A stretch of DNA of 64,000 nucleotides from Micavibrio sp. (lineage in GTDB: Bacteria; Pseudomonadota; Alphaproteobacteria; Micavibrionales; Micavibrionaceae). Below, one piece after another: positions 8,647 to 18,209 of the stretch. Position 1 is the first letter of the stretch, and every line of letters begins with the position of its first letter. A program made the position numbers and the translations under genes. Location of the stretch: positions 62,001 through 126,000 of the forward strand of contig JALSJP010000001.1 of assembly GCA_026989265.1 (NCBI GenBank). Direction: 5' to 3'. The notes under the pieces were generated by a model. It saw only the letters and a list, made by a program, of their open reading frames with translations. It was not told the origin of the DNA and did no database searches.

Positions 8647-9776
8647 TAGTCCAAATATCCCTGTCCAGTAGTCAAAAGCCGAGCCTTTGCGATTATCTTT
8701 GCAAACCATGGCATTTCTTTAACGCTGTTGCTTGTTATCAAAGGGACTTTTATTGCCTCGCCTTTAGGGGTATGAATTATTACAGTGCCGACTTCTTGCC
8801 CTTTTGAAATTGGTGCTTTTAGGGGGGATTTATATTTGACCTCAATTTTCAAATCGCGTTCAAGTAATTTAGGCACAATAATATTAAGAGACGTTTTAGC
8901 GCGCAGCCCTACAAAATCTCTTGTTCCAAAATAAACCTCTGCTTTATCCAGATCAGCGCCATCATCAAATAGCGATATATTACGAAATCCATTCAAGCCC
9001 CATTGCAGCAATTTGATGGATTGCTGCTTGCGTTCTGCCTTGCTAGCAAGACCATTAATAACAATTATGACGCGCCGCCCATCTTTTACGCCTGTGCCAA
9101 TTAGACCATATCCACCATTTTTTGTATGCCCAGTTTTAAGCCCATCTGCGCCAATATTTGCGTATAATAATGGATTGCGGTTTGCTTGGCTTATTTTGCT
9201 ATAAGTAAATTCTTTTTCCGCGTAATATCCGTAATAATCAGGGAAATTCTTAATCATAGCCGCCGCAAGAATTGCTAGATCACGAGCGGTTGAGTAATGA
9301 TCAGGGTCAGGCCAGCCACTAGCATTCATGAAATGTGAGTTATTCATGCCAAGCTCTTTAGCTTTTATGTTAAGCGCAGCGGCAAAAGAATCTTCATCAC
9401 CGCCAAGCCCTTCTGCCAAAACAATGGTTGCATCATTACCAGATTGAATAATAACGCCGCGAATAAGGTCTTCGACTTTTACTTGTTTGCCCACAGGCAC
9501 AAACATTTTAGATCCGCCCTTGCGCCAAGCTTTTTCACTAACTAAAAACGTATCATCAAGCGATATATTGCCTTTCTTTAAGGCCTCGAACACAAGATAC
9601 ATTGTCATGACTTTACTCATCGAAGAGGTAGGCATCCGCGCATCCGCATTCTTTTCAAACAAAATAGTTCCCGTATTATAATCAATTATAATAGCTTGCT
9701 TTGCCTTTGTTTCAATATTGGAAGCAAAAACCGCACTAGGAAACAACAAGCACAGGAAAAAAAATATTCTTATCAT
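8646..9776 (-). CDS. dacA: D-alanyl-D-alanine carboxypeptidase, penicillin-binding protein 5/6 type
   Basis: The 376-residue product has a signal peptide (cleavage near AVFA/SN, residue 19), then the penicillin-binding triad: SMSK at 52-55 with catalytic Ser52, an SGN motif (QSGNDAT), and KTG (LKTGHTKNGG). A C-terminal beta-sandwich domain follows. It trims the terminal D-Ala from peptidoglycan stem pentapeptides in the periplasm. It lies 13 bp after rlpA and shares the TAATG junction with tmk. Confidence 0.94.
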   Translation of the reverse strand: MIRIFFFLCLLFPSAVFASNIETKAKQAIIIDYNTGTILFEKNADARMPTSSMSKVMTMYLVFEALKKGNISLDDTFLVSEKAWRKGGSKMFVPVGKQVKVEDLIRGVIIQSGNDATIVLAEGLGGDEDSFAAALNIKAKELGMNNSHFMNASGWPDPDHYSTARDLAILAAAMIKNFPDYYGYYAEKEFTYSKISQANRNPLLYANIGADGLKTGHTKNGGYGLIGTGVKDGRRVIIVINGLASKAERKQQSIKLLQWGLNGFRNISLFDDGADLDKAEVYFGTRDFVGLRAKTSLNIIVPKLLERDLKIEVKYKSPLKAPISKGQEVGTVIIHTPKGEAIKVPLITSNSVKEMPWFAKIIAKARLLTTGQGYLD

Positions 9777-9789
9777 TAGATTCTCTTTC

Positions 9790-10680
9790 TTAATCCACGA
9801 TTATACGTGAGTTTTTATAACCATCAGCCAACACCCGCTCTAACAAACCATCTGCCGCCGTGATGTTAGGGGCAGGAAGGCGCACCCTATAATATTTAGC
9901 TCCATCAATTGTAATGGAATGCACCCGCGCGCGCCCATATTTATCCAAAGAGCTTGCAAATTTCATAGCGTTTGAGCGCGAAGTAAATGACCCTGTTTGA
10001 ATAAATACTTTAGGAGTACCTACCGCATATTCTGAAATAACGGGATCAGGGTAGAAGTTGCCGCCCTCTATATGCCCAGGAATAACTCTGCTTTCACTCG
10101 CTAGCCTTACTGGTGTTTTATATGATCTCTTATTCATTGGAATTTCCATCCCGCGTGTGTCTTGTCCATTTTGCGCGGCTTTTGCAACCATACGACTTTC
10201 TGCTTCTAAGACCTTGACACGCACTTTAACAACGCCTTTTCTCTTGAAATCAAGCAGCTCTGCCCCGCGCTTGGACATATCAATAATTCGCCCCCTTGCG
10301 TAAGGCCCCCTATCATTTACGCGCACAATAATGGATTTGCCGTTATCAAGGTTAGTAACACGCACTATGCTTGGAAGTGGCAGGGTTTTATGCGCCGCGG
10401 TCAAATCATTTTGATTGTAAGTCTCGCCATTAGCCGTCATTTTCCCATGGAAATTAGGGCCATACCATGAGGCAATGCCCTTTTTATCATAATCATAATC
10501 CACAGCGGGGTAATATTTTATTCCCTTAATCCTATAAGGTGATCCAATCTTATAATATCCTTTGCTATGGGCATGAGTTCCCATCATTTTTTTACCAAAA
10601 TGTGAGGCTAGCTCAATTCTTGCGCAGCCACTAACAAATGGCAGGGTGAATAAACAAAGAATTAATATTATCTTTTTCAT
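9790..10680 (-). CDS. rlpA: Septal-ring lytic transglycosylase RlpA, lipoprotein with SPOR domain
   Basis: The 296-residue product has a lipoprotein signal with lipobox FVSGC (Cys19). The RlpA double-psi beta-barrel follows (GIASWYGPNFHGKMTANGE, VRVNDRGPYARGR), and a C-terminal SPOR domain (VFIQTGSFTS) binds denuded septal glycan. Family members cleave glycan strands lacking stem peptides at division sites. It directly abuts mltB and precedes dacA by 13 bp, forming a wall-remodelling block. Confidence 0.93.
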   Translation of the reverse strand: MKKIILILCLFTLPFVSGCARIELASHFGKKMMGTHAHSKGYYKIGSPYRIKGIKYYPAVDYDYDKKGIASWYGPNFHGKMTANGETYNQNDLTAAHKTLPLPSIVRVTNLDNGKSIIVRVNDRGPYARGRIIDMSKRGAELLDFKRKGVVKVRVKVLEAESRMVAKAAQNGQDTRGMEIPMNKRSYKTPVRLASESRVIPGHIEGGNFYPDPVISEYAVGTPKVFIQTGSFTSRSNAMKFASSLDKYGRARVHSITIDGAKYYRVRLPAPNITAADGLLERVLADGYKNSRIIVD

Positions 10681-11643
10681 CTAATTACCGATCGCGATTT
10701 TATCAGCAAGCAAGCCAACCGACGTTGCAAAGTAAGTTGATTTATTCCACTTCATAATCGTGCGGAAGTTATTATAGACCAAATAAGCCCTGCCCTTAAC
10801 CCCATCGGGCGCAACAATAGATGCTTTCATGCCCTCGATCACAGGGATATCAGAGCCATTAGGAAGCTTTACGCCAAGATTTTTCCATGTGGATAAATCA
10901 TGTTTAACCTTTAAACCAACCATATCTTTTGAAAAAGATGCAGGAATACTTACGCGCCGCCCCCATTTTTCATCCTCAATCCAGCCACTTTTACTCAAAT
11001 AATTAGCAGTCGAGGCAAAAACATCAGGAAGGCTTGTCCAAATATTGCGCTTGCCATCTCCATTTCCATCAACTGCAAAAGCATTAAAGCTTGAAGGCAT
11101 GAACTGGTTTTGCCCCATCGCTCCCGCCCATGAGCCATTCATGTTTTTGGGTTTTATATGACCAGCATCTAGTATTTTCAGCGCATTTATAAGCTCTGCC
11201 CGAAAAAACTTGGATCGCCTGCCGTCATATGCCAACGTAGCCAAAGCCTCAACGACCTTAAACCCGCCAGTATTGTTGCCATAGCTAGTCTCAAGCCCCC
11301 AAAGAGCCACAATATATTGCGCTGGAACGCCGTATTTCTTAGCTGTGCTATCAAGCAATTCTCTATGTTCAGCATATAGCCTGCGACCTTGCGCTATCCG
11401 AGCGTCATTAATAACGCGATTTAGATATTGCTCAAATGTCATTGTGCCTTCGGGCTGCTTGCGGTCAAGCTCTATGATACGGGGAATCGGGTTTATGCCC
11501 TTTGTCGCCACCTCGATAATATCAGAGGAAACCCCTTTAGCCGAAGCCTCTTTTTTAAATTCATCAAGCCAAATATCGAATTTATCATCTGCATGCGCCG
11601 TTAATGGCAAAAACAGCAATATTAATAATATAAATTTATTCAT
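10681..11643 (-). CDS. mltB: Lytic murein transglycosylase, MltB family
   Basis: The product is 320 residues from the ATG at 11643, chosen because it gives a clean signal peptide (NKFILLILLFLPLTAHA). The frame opens further upstream to 11709, with a second ATG at 11646. The catalytic region GLETSYGNNTG and the MGQNQFMPSSF motif are those of the MltB/SLT_2 family. No C-terminal peptidoglycan-binding domain is present. The enzyme cleaves MurNAc-GlcNAc bonds, giving anhydro-muropeptides. It is first in the wall/replication operon. Confidence 0.9.
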   Translation of the reverse strand: MNKFILLILLFLPLTAHADDKFDIWLDEFKKEASAKGVSSDIIEVATKGINPIPRIIELDRKQPEGTMTFEQYLNRVINDARIAQGRRLYAEHRELLDSTAKKYGVPAQYIVALWGLETSYGNNTGGFKVVEALATLAYDGRRSKFFRAELINALKILDAGHIKPKNMNGSWAGAMGQNQFMPSSFNAFAVDGNGDGKRNIWTSLPDVFASTANYLSKSGWIEDEKWGRRVSIPASFSKDMVGLKVKHDLSTWKNLGVKLPNGSDIPVIEGMKASIVAPDGVKGRAYLVYNNFRTIMKWNKSTYFATSVGLLADKIAIGN

Positions 11644-11791
11644 CATAATAAGAATCATCTCTATATAGTTTAAATATGACTTCAAAGATAAAGGCTGTAC
11701 TCCAACCAAACAAGATAAATCATCTTAAGAACAACTATTTCTTACAAAAACTGTATTTTTTTATATTTACTATAGACAGACATACATAAAA

Positions 11792-11820
11792 TTGTCTAAA
11801 AAGTGAAACTTGATTATACA
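11792..11820 (+). promoter_or_regulatory. Promoter for tRNA-Ser
   Basis: TTGTCT (11792-11797), a 17 bp spacer and TATACA (11815-11820) end 13 bp before the mature tRNA 5' end. Hexamers and spacing are near consensus. The rest of 11644-11833 is an AT-rich divergent region between mltB and the tRNA; I see no gene in it. Confidence 0.6.
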
Positions 11821-11833
11821 AATCGTAATAGCT

Positions 11834-11924
11834 GGACAGATGGCAGAGCGGTTGAATGCACTGGTCTTGAAAACCAGCGTGGGTTTATAGCCCACCCAGG
11901 GTTCGAATCCCTGTCTGTCCGCCA
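11834..11924 (+). tRNA. tRNA-Ser(UGA)
   Basis: A 91-nt cloverleaf with acceptor GGACAGA/TCTGTCC, anticodon loop CTTGAAA (anticodon TGA), a long class II variable arm (GTGGG/CCCAC) and an encoded CCA end. The T-loop is GTTCGAATC. Confidence 0.97.
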
Positions 11925-11979
11925 TTTTCCTTCACTAAACATTAATACATTACCTATTAACATGTTGTTATAGGCAGGG

Positions 11980-14103
11980 TTAATAGCCATAAACAGACCA
12001 AGGGCGATTTGACGTGCTTTGCGCTACATTTTTAATTGTAACGTCATTATCATTAATCCAAATGCTATATGCACCATTTTTCCAGCTATCGAATTTATCT
12101 ATTACAATATTTGATCTGCAATCAGCGCGCATAGGCGGAATAGAGATTATAATATTTGCCCAACTGCATTCTTGCGATTGGATATAGCTATTGCGAATGA
12201 ATGATAGTTTTTTGCCCTTAATCTCGAAACGGCAACCATTTTCGCCGCAAGTGTAGAAGTCACTAATCCCACTAGCGCCGCCCTTATATGGTAATAATTT
12301 AGCATCGCCCTCTTTTAGTCCATAGTGTTTCACCCAATTTTTACGCACAAATCGCTCACTGCGGCGCGAGGAAACATAAATATCGCCCTCTTCTTGCTTA
12401 AATGCGAATAATTTATGCGACGAGGAAACCAAAATATCTGGCTGAACTCCATTATAGCCCTGAATTACAGCCATAATCATAATGGGAATAGCAATAAGCT
12501 TCCCCCACCCTTTCCACATTATTGCAAACAAAGCAGCCAGCACAAAAATAGCGAATGAGCCAAATTCCCAAGCCGATATGCGGATAACAGCATTTGGAAG
12601 CGAAGCCGCCCAATAGGCAATATCAAGCATATAATCAATGCCAAGCCCCACTATTTGTAACGGGAAATATGCCGCGCCAAACACCATGAAAATGAGGCTT
12701 AGCAAGGCAAATGGCAAAATAACAAATGCCAACAATGGCACAGCGACAAAATTTGCAAGCGACCCCAAATACGACACTTGCCCAAAGTGATAGAGCGAAA
12801 ACGGCGCGGTTGCAATGCTCGCCACCACCGTAGTCATGCAAACCCCAATAAAATACAGCAAAGCCTTATTATACCAACCAGTTTGAGTATTCCATTTCAT
12901 CCAATATTTGCGCGTTATTTCATAGAAGTAAATCAAACAAATAACTGCTGCAAATGACATATGAAAACTAGCCGATAGCAAGCTTTCAGGCGCGATAATC
13001 AAAACGACTAACGCCGCAAACGCAACCAAACGCAATGATATTGGCGAGCGATTAATAATAATTGCCAAAAAAACTATACCAATCATAAGCACAGCCCTTT
13101 GCGTTGGCACGGTGCTTCCTGCCAAAATCATATAGAAAACCGCCCCGCAAAATGCAAAAATAGCGGCAATGTTCTTAATAGAATATCGCATAGCAAAATT
13201 TACAAAAAAGCTTAAAAACAAGCGTGAGAAGAAAAATAATGCGCCAGCAACAAACCCAACATGAAGTCCAGATATAGCAAGCATATGAGCAAGTCCAGCG
13301 TCGCGCACCGCTTGCTTATCGTCGCCAGAAAGCGCATTTTTCTGCCCTACAATCAGCGCAAGAGCAATGCTAGACTGCCGTGGCGTTAAATTATCAGAAA
13401 TTTGACTAGCTATATAATTGCGTAAAACTTCTGTAACATTTGTAGATTTATTAGCATCTTTAATGATTTCAGGGGCGTTATAAATAAACCCAACCGCGCC
13501 AATTCCTTGGAAGTATAAATAACGCCGAAAATCAAAACCATCGGGGAGTATGGGCGCAGAAGGAGGGTTAAGCAGAGCTAAAATCTTTATACGCTGCCCT
13601 ATTTTAACGTCGCCAATATTATCGCGCAGGCGCAGCCTTATTTTGCGCGGGGTTTTATCCTTTGCTAGCTTTTCTATCTCCAAATTCTCAATGATAATTC
13701 GTCTGCCCTTGCCCTCCTCCATCTTTTCAATTGATATAATAGTTCCAATGATATCAACGGGCCCTAGCTTTTTTTCTATAATTGGGGTGGCTATCACATT
13801 AGTTCGCACGTTAGAGCTTAAAAATCCTGACAATATTAGAATGACAAAAAACGAAGCAGAAACAACAAGATGAAGCAATGCGCTCTTATCTCTTAATGTC
13901 CTTATGAGCAAATAAATGGCGGCGGCAAAGCTCCATATAAATGCAGATAAAATCAATGGCGGCTCAAAAGGGATAGAAAAATAAACAGCAACCCCAAGCG
14001 CGAAAAACACAGGATACCACAGGAAAGAATTTTCCTTTTGGCTGAATAGCTTGCCCTCAAACCATTCTATTATTTCTTTGTTTTGCATGAATTCATTTTG
14101 CAT
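11980..14103 (-). CDS. comEC: ComEC/Rec2 family competence membrane protein
   Basis: The 707-residue polytopic protein has an N-terminal DUF4131-like region (two helices, then a soluble domain with RIKILALLNPP) and the Competence domain with AHMLAISGLHVGFVAG. About ten membrane helices are visible. The C-terminal tail after the last helix is only about 150 residues and I see no HxHxDH motif, so the metallo-beta-lactamase domain of full-length ComEC is missing. Family members form the inner-membrane channel for single-stranded DNA uptake. It is divergent from gltX, 40 bp away, a common alphaproteobacterial arrangement. In-frame ATGs lie at 14103 and 14088. Confidence 0.88.
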   Translation of the reverse strand: MQNEFMQNKEIIEWFEGKLFSQKENSFLWYPVFFALGVAVYFSIPFEPPLILSAFIWSFAAAIYLLIRTLRDKSALLHLVVSASFFVILILSGFLSSNVRTNVIATPIIEKKLGPVDIIGTIISIEKMEEGKGRRIIIENLEIEKLAKDKTPRKIRLRLRDNIGDVKIGQRIKILALLNPPSAPILPDGFDFRRYLYFQGIGAVGFIYNAPEIIKDANKSTNVTEVLRNYIASQISDNLTPRQSSIALALIVGQKNALSGDDKQAVRDAGLAHMLAISGLHVGFVAGALFFFSRLFLSFFVNFAMRYSIKNIAAIFAFCGAVFYMILAGSTVPTQRAVLMIGIVFLAIIINRSPISLRLVAFAALVVLIIAPESLLSASFHMSFAAVICLIYFYEITRKYWMKWNTQTGWYNKALLYFIGVCMTTVVASIATAPFSLYHFGQVSYLGSLANFVAVPLLAFVILPFALLSLIFMVFGAAYFPLQIVGLGIDYMLDIAYWAASLPNAVIRISAWEFGSFAIFVLAALFAIMWKGWGKLIAIPIMIMAVIQGYNGVQPDILVSSSHKLFAFKQEEGDIYVSSRRSERFVRKNWVKHYGLKEGDAKLLPYKGGASGISDFYTCGENGCRFEIKGKKLSFIRNSYIQSQECSWANIIISIPPMRADCRSNIVIDKFDSWKNGAYSIWINDNDVTIKNVAQSTSNRPWSVYGY

Positions 14104-14143
14104 GATACATTGCGCTGCTTTTCAAAAATAAGGATTTTATATT

Positions 14144-15544
14144 ATGTCTGTTGTAACACGTTTTCCGCCATCCCCTACAGGATTTATGCATGTTGGTAAT
14201 GCTAGGACGGCGCTTTTTAATTACTTATATGCTCGCAAATCTGGCGGCAAATTTGTTGTTAGAATCGAAGACACAGATAGAAAGCGCCATTCAAATGCCG
14301 CCGTAGAGGCCATTATTGATAGTCTTAGCTGGCTAGGGCTAGATCATGATGGAGAAATTGTATCGCAATTCTCACGCCAAGCGCGTCACGTCGAGATCGC
14401 GCAAGAAATGCTTGATAACGGGAGTGCATATCATTGTTACTGCTCTGCGCAAGAGCTAGAAGAAATGCGTGAAATTGCCCGCAAAAATGGGAGTAAGACT
14501 TTTTATGATAGAAGATGGCGCGATGGCAACCTGCCAATTCCTGAGGGTATATCACCCGTTGTGCGGGTGAAAGCTCCGCAAGATGGGCAAACAATTATCC
14601 ATGATAAAGTCCAAGGTGAGGTTAGCGTAAATAACGATCAACTTGATGATTTTATTATCTTAAGAAGCGACTCAACGCCCACATATATGCTCTCGGTTGT
14701 GGTTGATGACCACGATATGGGAATAACGCATATCATGCGCGGCGACGATCACTTAAACAACACATTCCGTCAAAAGATCATATTTGATGCGCTTGGCTGG
14801 GACGCTCCGATATTCGCGCATTTGCCACTTATTCACGGCGCGGATGGTGGAAAATTCTCCAAACGTCACGGCGCTCAAAGCGTTCAGGAATATAGAGAAA
14901 TGGGCTATCTCCCCGAAGCATTGGTGAATTATTTGCTGCGCCTTGGTTGGTCTCATGGTGATGATGAAATTATTCCTATTGATAAGGCTATAGAGTGGTT
15001 TGACCTTGAGCATATTGGCAAAGCCCCTGCAAAATTTGATTTTGCCAAACTTGATAGCCTAAACGCGCATTATATAAATGCTTGCGCTCCTGAAAAACTA
15101 ATAGAGCAAGCATTACCGTTCTATCAAAGCCGTCATAATATTACGCTTGATGAGCTTGCTAAAACTCGCATAACACAAGGAATTGACGAGCTAAAATCGC
15201 GCGCAAAAACATTGCTGCAATTTGTTGATGACTCGGCGTTCTACGCTAAAACCGCGCCATTTAATTATGATGAAAAAGCGCTTAAAAACCTTGATGGTGC
15301 AGATGATATATTAAAAGCCTTAAAAGCTGAGTTTGAGAAATCCGATAACCTCACTGCAGATAAAGTTCAAGAAATTTGCAAATTAGTTGCAGATGAGCTT
15401 AAAGACGGCAAGCTTGGAAAAGTTGCAATGCCACTTAGAGCTGCACTTACGGGAAGCATCGTATCGCCATCAATTTTTCATGCAGCAGGAATTTTGGGCG
15501 CACAAGAAACATGCATACGCATTCAAGCGGCTATTGATAGATAA
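14144..15544 (+). CDS. gltX: Glutamyl-tRNA synthetase (first copy)
   Basis: The 466-residue class Ic synthetase has the HIGH-type region PPSPTGFMHVGNARTA and the KMSKS-type KFSKRHG, followed by an all-helical C-terminal anticodon-binding domain. AAGGA lies about 10 nt ahead of the ATG. It charges tRNA-Glu. A second paralogue is at 47088-48428. Alphaproteobacteria commonly carry two, with tRNA-Gln made by misacylation and GatCAB; no glnS is visible here. gltX-gltA adjacency is typical. Confidence 0.95.
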   Translation: MSVVTRFPPSPTGFMHVGNARTALFNYLYARKSGGKFVVRIEDTDRKRHSNAAVEAIIDSLSWLGLDHDGEIVSQFSRQARHVEIAQEMLDNGSAYHCYCSAQELEEMREIARKNGSKTFYDRRWRDGNLPIPEGISPVVRVKAPQDGQTIIHDKVQGEVSVNNDQLDDFIILRSDSTPTYMLSVVVDDHDMGITHIMRGDDHLNNTFRQKIIFDALGWDAPIFAHLPLIHGADGGKFSKRHGAQSVQEYREMGYLPEALVNYLLRLGWSHGDDEIIPIDKAIEWFDLEHIGKAPAKFDFAKLDSLNAHYINACAPEKLIEQALPFYQSRHNITLDELAKTRITQGIDELKSRAKTLLQFVDDSAFYAKTAPFNYDEKALKNLDGADDILKALKAEFEKSDNLTADKVQEICKLVADELKDGKLGKVAMPLRAALTGSIVSPSIFHAAGILGAQETCIRIQAAIDR

Positions 15545-15643
15545 GCTATAGCCAAAAAGCTTTATTTGTACTATTATGTCCTTCCTACCTTCGCGCTGGA
15601 AGTTCTTTCTTGCGCTCAAAAATATTCAAGGACTGATGAAATC

Positions 15644-16951
15644 ATGGCTCACAACCCTAAAACAGATAAAACATTTACTCTTACAAATGATGAAACTGGT
15701 GAGAGTGTTAAGCTCCCTGTTTTAGAAGGCAGTGAAGGCCCTCCCGTTATTGATATACGCAAATTATACGCGCAAACGGGGCATTTCACATTCGACCCAA
15801 GCTTCACCGCCACGGGGAGCTGTAAATCCCGTATAACATTTATTGACGGTGAAAAAGGAATTTTGCAACATCGTGGCTATCAGATCGCTGATTTAGCAGA
15901 GAAAAGCAGCTATTTAGAAATTTCGTATTTGCTTTTATATGGCGACCTTCCAAACAAGGAAGAAAAAGAAGAATTTGAGAACACAATCACTTACCACACC
16001 ATGGTTGATGAGCAGGTTAATTTTTTCTTTCGTGGCTTTAGGCGTGATGCGCACCCAATGTCTATTATGTGCGGCGTGCTGGGCGCGTTATCTGCTTTTT
16101 ATCATGACTCCCTTGATATTAATGACCCAAAACAGCGCGAATTATCGGCGCATCGCCTGATTTCAAAAATGCCTACACTTGCAGCCATGACATATAAATA
16201 TTCAATCGGGCAGCCATTTATGTATCCACGCAATGATTTATCATTTTCCGAGAATTTTCTATATATGTGTTTTGCCGTTCCGTCCGAGCCATATAAAGTA
16301 AACCCTATATTGGCGCGGGCTATGGATAAAATATTCATACTCCATGCCGATCATGAGCAAAATGCGTCAACATCAACAGTGCGCCTTGCTGGTTCGTCGC
16401 AAGCCAACCCGTTTGCTTGCATAGCTGCGGGAGTTGCTTCTCTTTGGGGGCCATCACATGGAGGAGCTAACCAAGCTGTGCTGGAAATGCTGGATGAAAT
16501 TGGTTCGGTTGATCGCATTCCTGAATTTATTGAACGCGCAAAAGACAAAGATGATCCTTTCCGCCTAATGGGTTTTGGGCATCGTGTTTATAAGAATTTT
16601 GACCCTAGAGCAAATGTTTTAAAGGCGGCATGTGATGATGTGCTAGAGGATTTAGGGATTAACGATCCTCACCTTGAACTAGCGATGGAGCTGGAACGCA
16701 TTGCGCTTGAAGATGATTATTTTATTGAGCGTAAACTATTCCCTAATGTTGATTTTTACTCGGGCATAATACTGAAAGCTATGGGCTTTCCAACAAGCAT
16801 GTTTACTGTGTTATTCGCCGTAGCGCGCACTGTTGGCTGGATTTCTCAATGGAAAGAAATGCTGGAAGAGCCATCTTTACGCATTGGTCGCCCAAGGCAG
16901 CTATATACAGGCCCAAAATCAAGACCTTATGTGGATATTAAAGATCGGTAA
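15644..16951 (+). CDS. gltA: Citrate synthase
   Basis: The product is 435 residues from the ATG at 15644, preceded by AAGGA; the frame opens further upstream to 15566 but adds non-homologous residues. Active-site motifs are [20 protein letters not shown] and the catalytic Asp in NVDFYSG. It is the long type II hexameric form of Gram-negative bacteria, usually inhibited by NADH. It condenses acetyl-CoA with oxaloacetate at TCA-cycle entry. It follows gltX by 99 bp and is convergent with lpxB. Confidence 0.97.
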   Translation: MAHNPKTDKTFTLTNDETGESVKLPVLEGSEGPPVIDIRKLYAQTGHFTFDPSFTATGSCKSRITFIDGEKGILQHRGYQIADLAEKSSYLEISYLLLYGDLPNKEEKEEFENTITYHTMVDEQVNFFFRGFRRDAHPMSIMCGVLGALSAFYHDSLDINDPKQRELSAHRLISKMPTLAAMTYKYSIGQPFMYPRNDLSFSENFLYMCFAVPSEPYKVNPILARAMDKIFILHADHEQNASTSTVRLAGSSQANPFACIAAGVASLWGPSHGGANQAVLEMLDEIGSVDRIPEFIERAKDKDDPFRLMGFGHRVYKNFDPRANVLKAACDDVLEDLGINDPHLELAMELERIALEDDYFIERKLFPNVDFYSGIILKAMGFPTSMFTVLFAVARTVGWISQWKEMLEEPSLRIGRPRQLYTGPKSRPYVDIKDR

Positions 16952-16999
16952 TCTAGCTATTTAATCTGCTCTTTCTTATGACTGCCCTTATAACACATT

Positions 17000-18178
17000 T
17001 TATGCATTATCTGGGACAGAGCCCCTAATAATTTTAGAAATAAACTCCGCTGCTTTTTTAGGCGGAGGAACGCTCTCTTTATTATTTAATGAAGCGCCAA
17101 GAGCTTTAAACTCATCCTTTTGCTCTTGGCATTTACCATCATCTTGCAATAGATCAAATATATTTTCAGCAATATTTACAGCGTTACATTTACCTTGTAA
17201 AAGTTCAGGCACAACTGGCTTATCCAATAATATATTAGCTAAATGAGCATATTTAACCTTTACCATAAAGCGCAGTATAAGCGCAGTTATCGGGTTGATT
17301 TTATATGCTATAATATGCGGAACGCCTGCATAGGCAAGTTCTAGTGCTATCGTTCCTGATACAGCAACAGCAACATCACAAGCCTTAAAAGCATGCCATT
17401 TCATCAAAGGGTTTGTATTTACATAAACAGGCAAGCTAAATCCTTCCAAGAGCTTTTGCACCTGATATTCAAGTTTTGGCAAGGTTGGCGCAATAATATG
17501 CAGCTCAATATTATCCTCTGCCTCATCAATAAGAGCCATAGCATCAAGTAAAATTTTGCTTAAAGACTTAAATTCACTTTCACGGCTACCAAAGAATAAG
17601 CCAATCGTTTTTGCCTCTGGTGGAATGCTGTTTTCTTCTCTAAACATAGATCCAGAAGCTTCGTTGCAATTGCTAGAAACAAGAGTGTGACCGATATGCT
17701 CGGCTTTCAGCCCATGTTTAGTGAAATATTCAACTTCCATAGGGAAAAGGCATAATATGCCGTCGAGAAATTCTGATATTTTCTTAGCGCGACCAGATCG
17801 CCACGCCCAAACGCTTGGCGCGACATAATGAATAATCTTACCCTTAAATATTCCTCGTTTTTTCAAAGACTTGGCAAGAATAAAGTTGAAATCAGGGAAA
17901 TCAACGGTAATTACCGCATCAGGCTGCTGCTTTTCAATTTCTTCAACAATTTTTTTGTTTAGGCTTAATAATTGTGGGATTTTGGGAATAACCTCCCATA
18001 TGCCTATAACGGAAATCTGATCCATAGGCAAAAGCTCATCAAAGCCAGCTTGTTTCATCAAATTTCCACCAACTCCAAGGCATTCGGTGCTATCCCCATA
18101 TTGTTCTTTCAGGGCTGTAATTAGCGGCGCAGCAAGAGCATCGCCAGAATCCTCACCTGCTATAAAAAAAAACTTCAT
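17000..18178 (-). CDS. lpxB: Lipid-A-disaccharide synthase
   Basis: The 392-residue GT19 glycosyltransferase starts MKFFFIAGEDSGD, with VAPSVWAWRSGRAKKI and VAVSGTIALELAYAGVPHIIAYK as family signatures. It joins UDP-diacylglucosamine and lipid X into the lipid A disaccharide at the inner membrane. It is last in the lpxD-fabZ-lpxA-lpxI-lpxB run, 31 bp after lpxI. Codons 2-5 contain a run of nine T on the coding strand, right after the start. Confidence 0.96.
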   Translation of the reverse strand: MKFFFIAGEDSGDALAAPLITALKEQYGDSTECLGVGGNLMKQAGFDELLPMDQISVIGIWEVIPKIPQLLSLNKKIVEEIEKQQPDAVITVDFPDFNFILAKSLKKRGIFKGKIIHYVAPSVWAWRSGRAKKISEFLDGILCLFPMEVEYFTKHGLKAEHIGHTLVSSNCNEASGSMFREENSIPPEAKTIGLFFGSRESEFKSLSKILLDAMALIDEAEDNIELHIIAPTLPKLEYQVQKLLEGFSLPVYVNTNPLMKWHAFKACDVAVAVSGTIALELAYAGVPHIIAYKINPITALILRFMVKVKYAHLANILLDKPVVPELLQGKCNAVNIAENIFDLLQDDGKCQEQKDEFKALGASLNNKESVPPPKKAAEFISKIIRGSVPDNA

Positions 18179-18209
18179 ATTTCAAAGACCTTTATCATTT
18201 ATTTTAAAC

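Noticed and set aside
8647-8709. N-terminal extension of tmk
   Set aside because: It lies within dacA and adds 21 residues before the P-loop domain; the ATG at 8646 fits the TAATG junction and family length.
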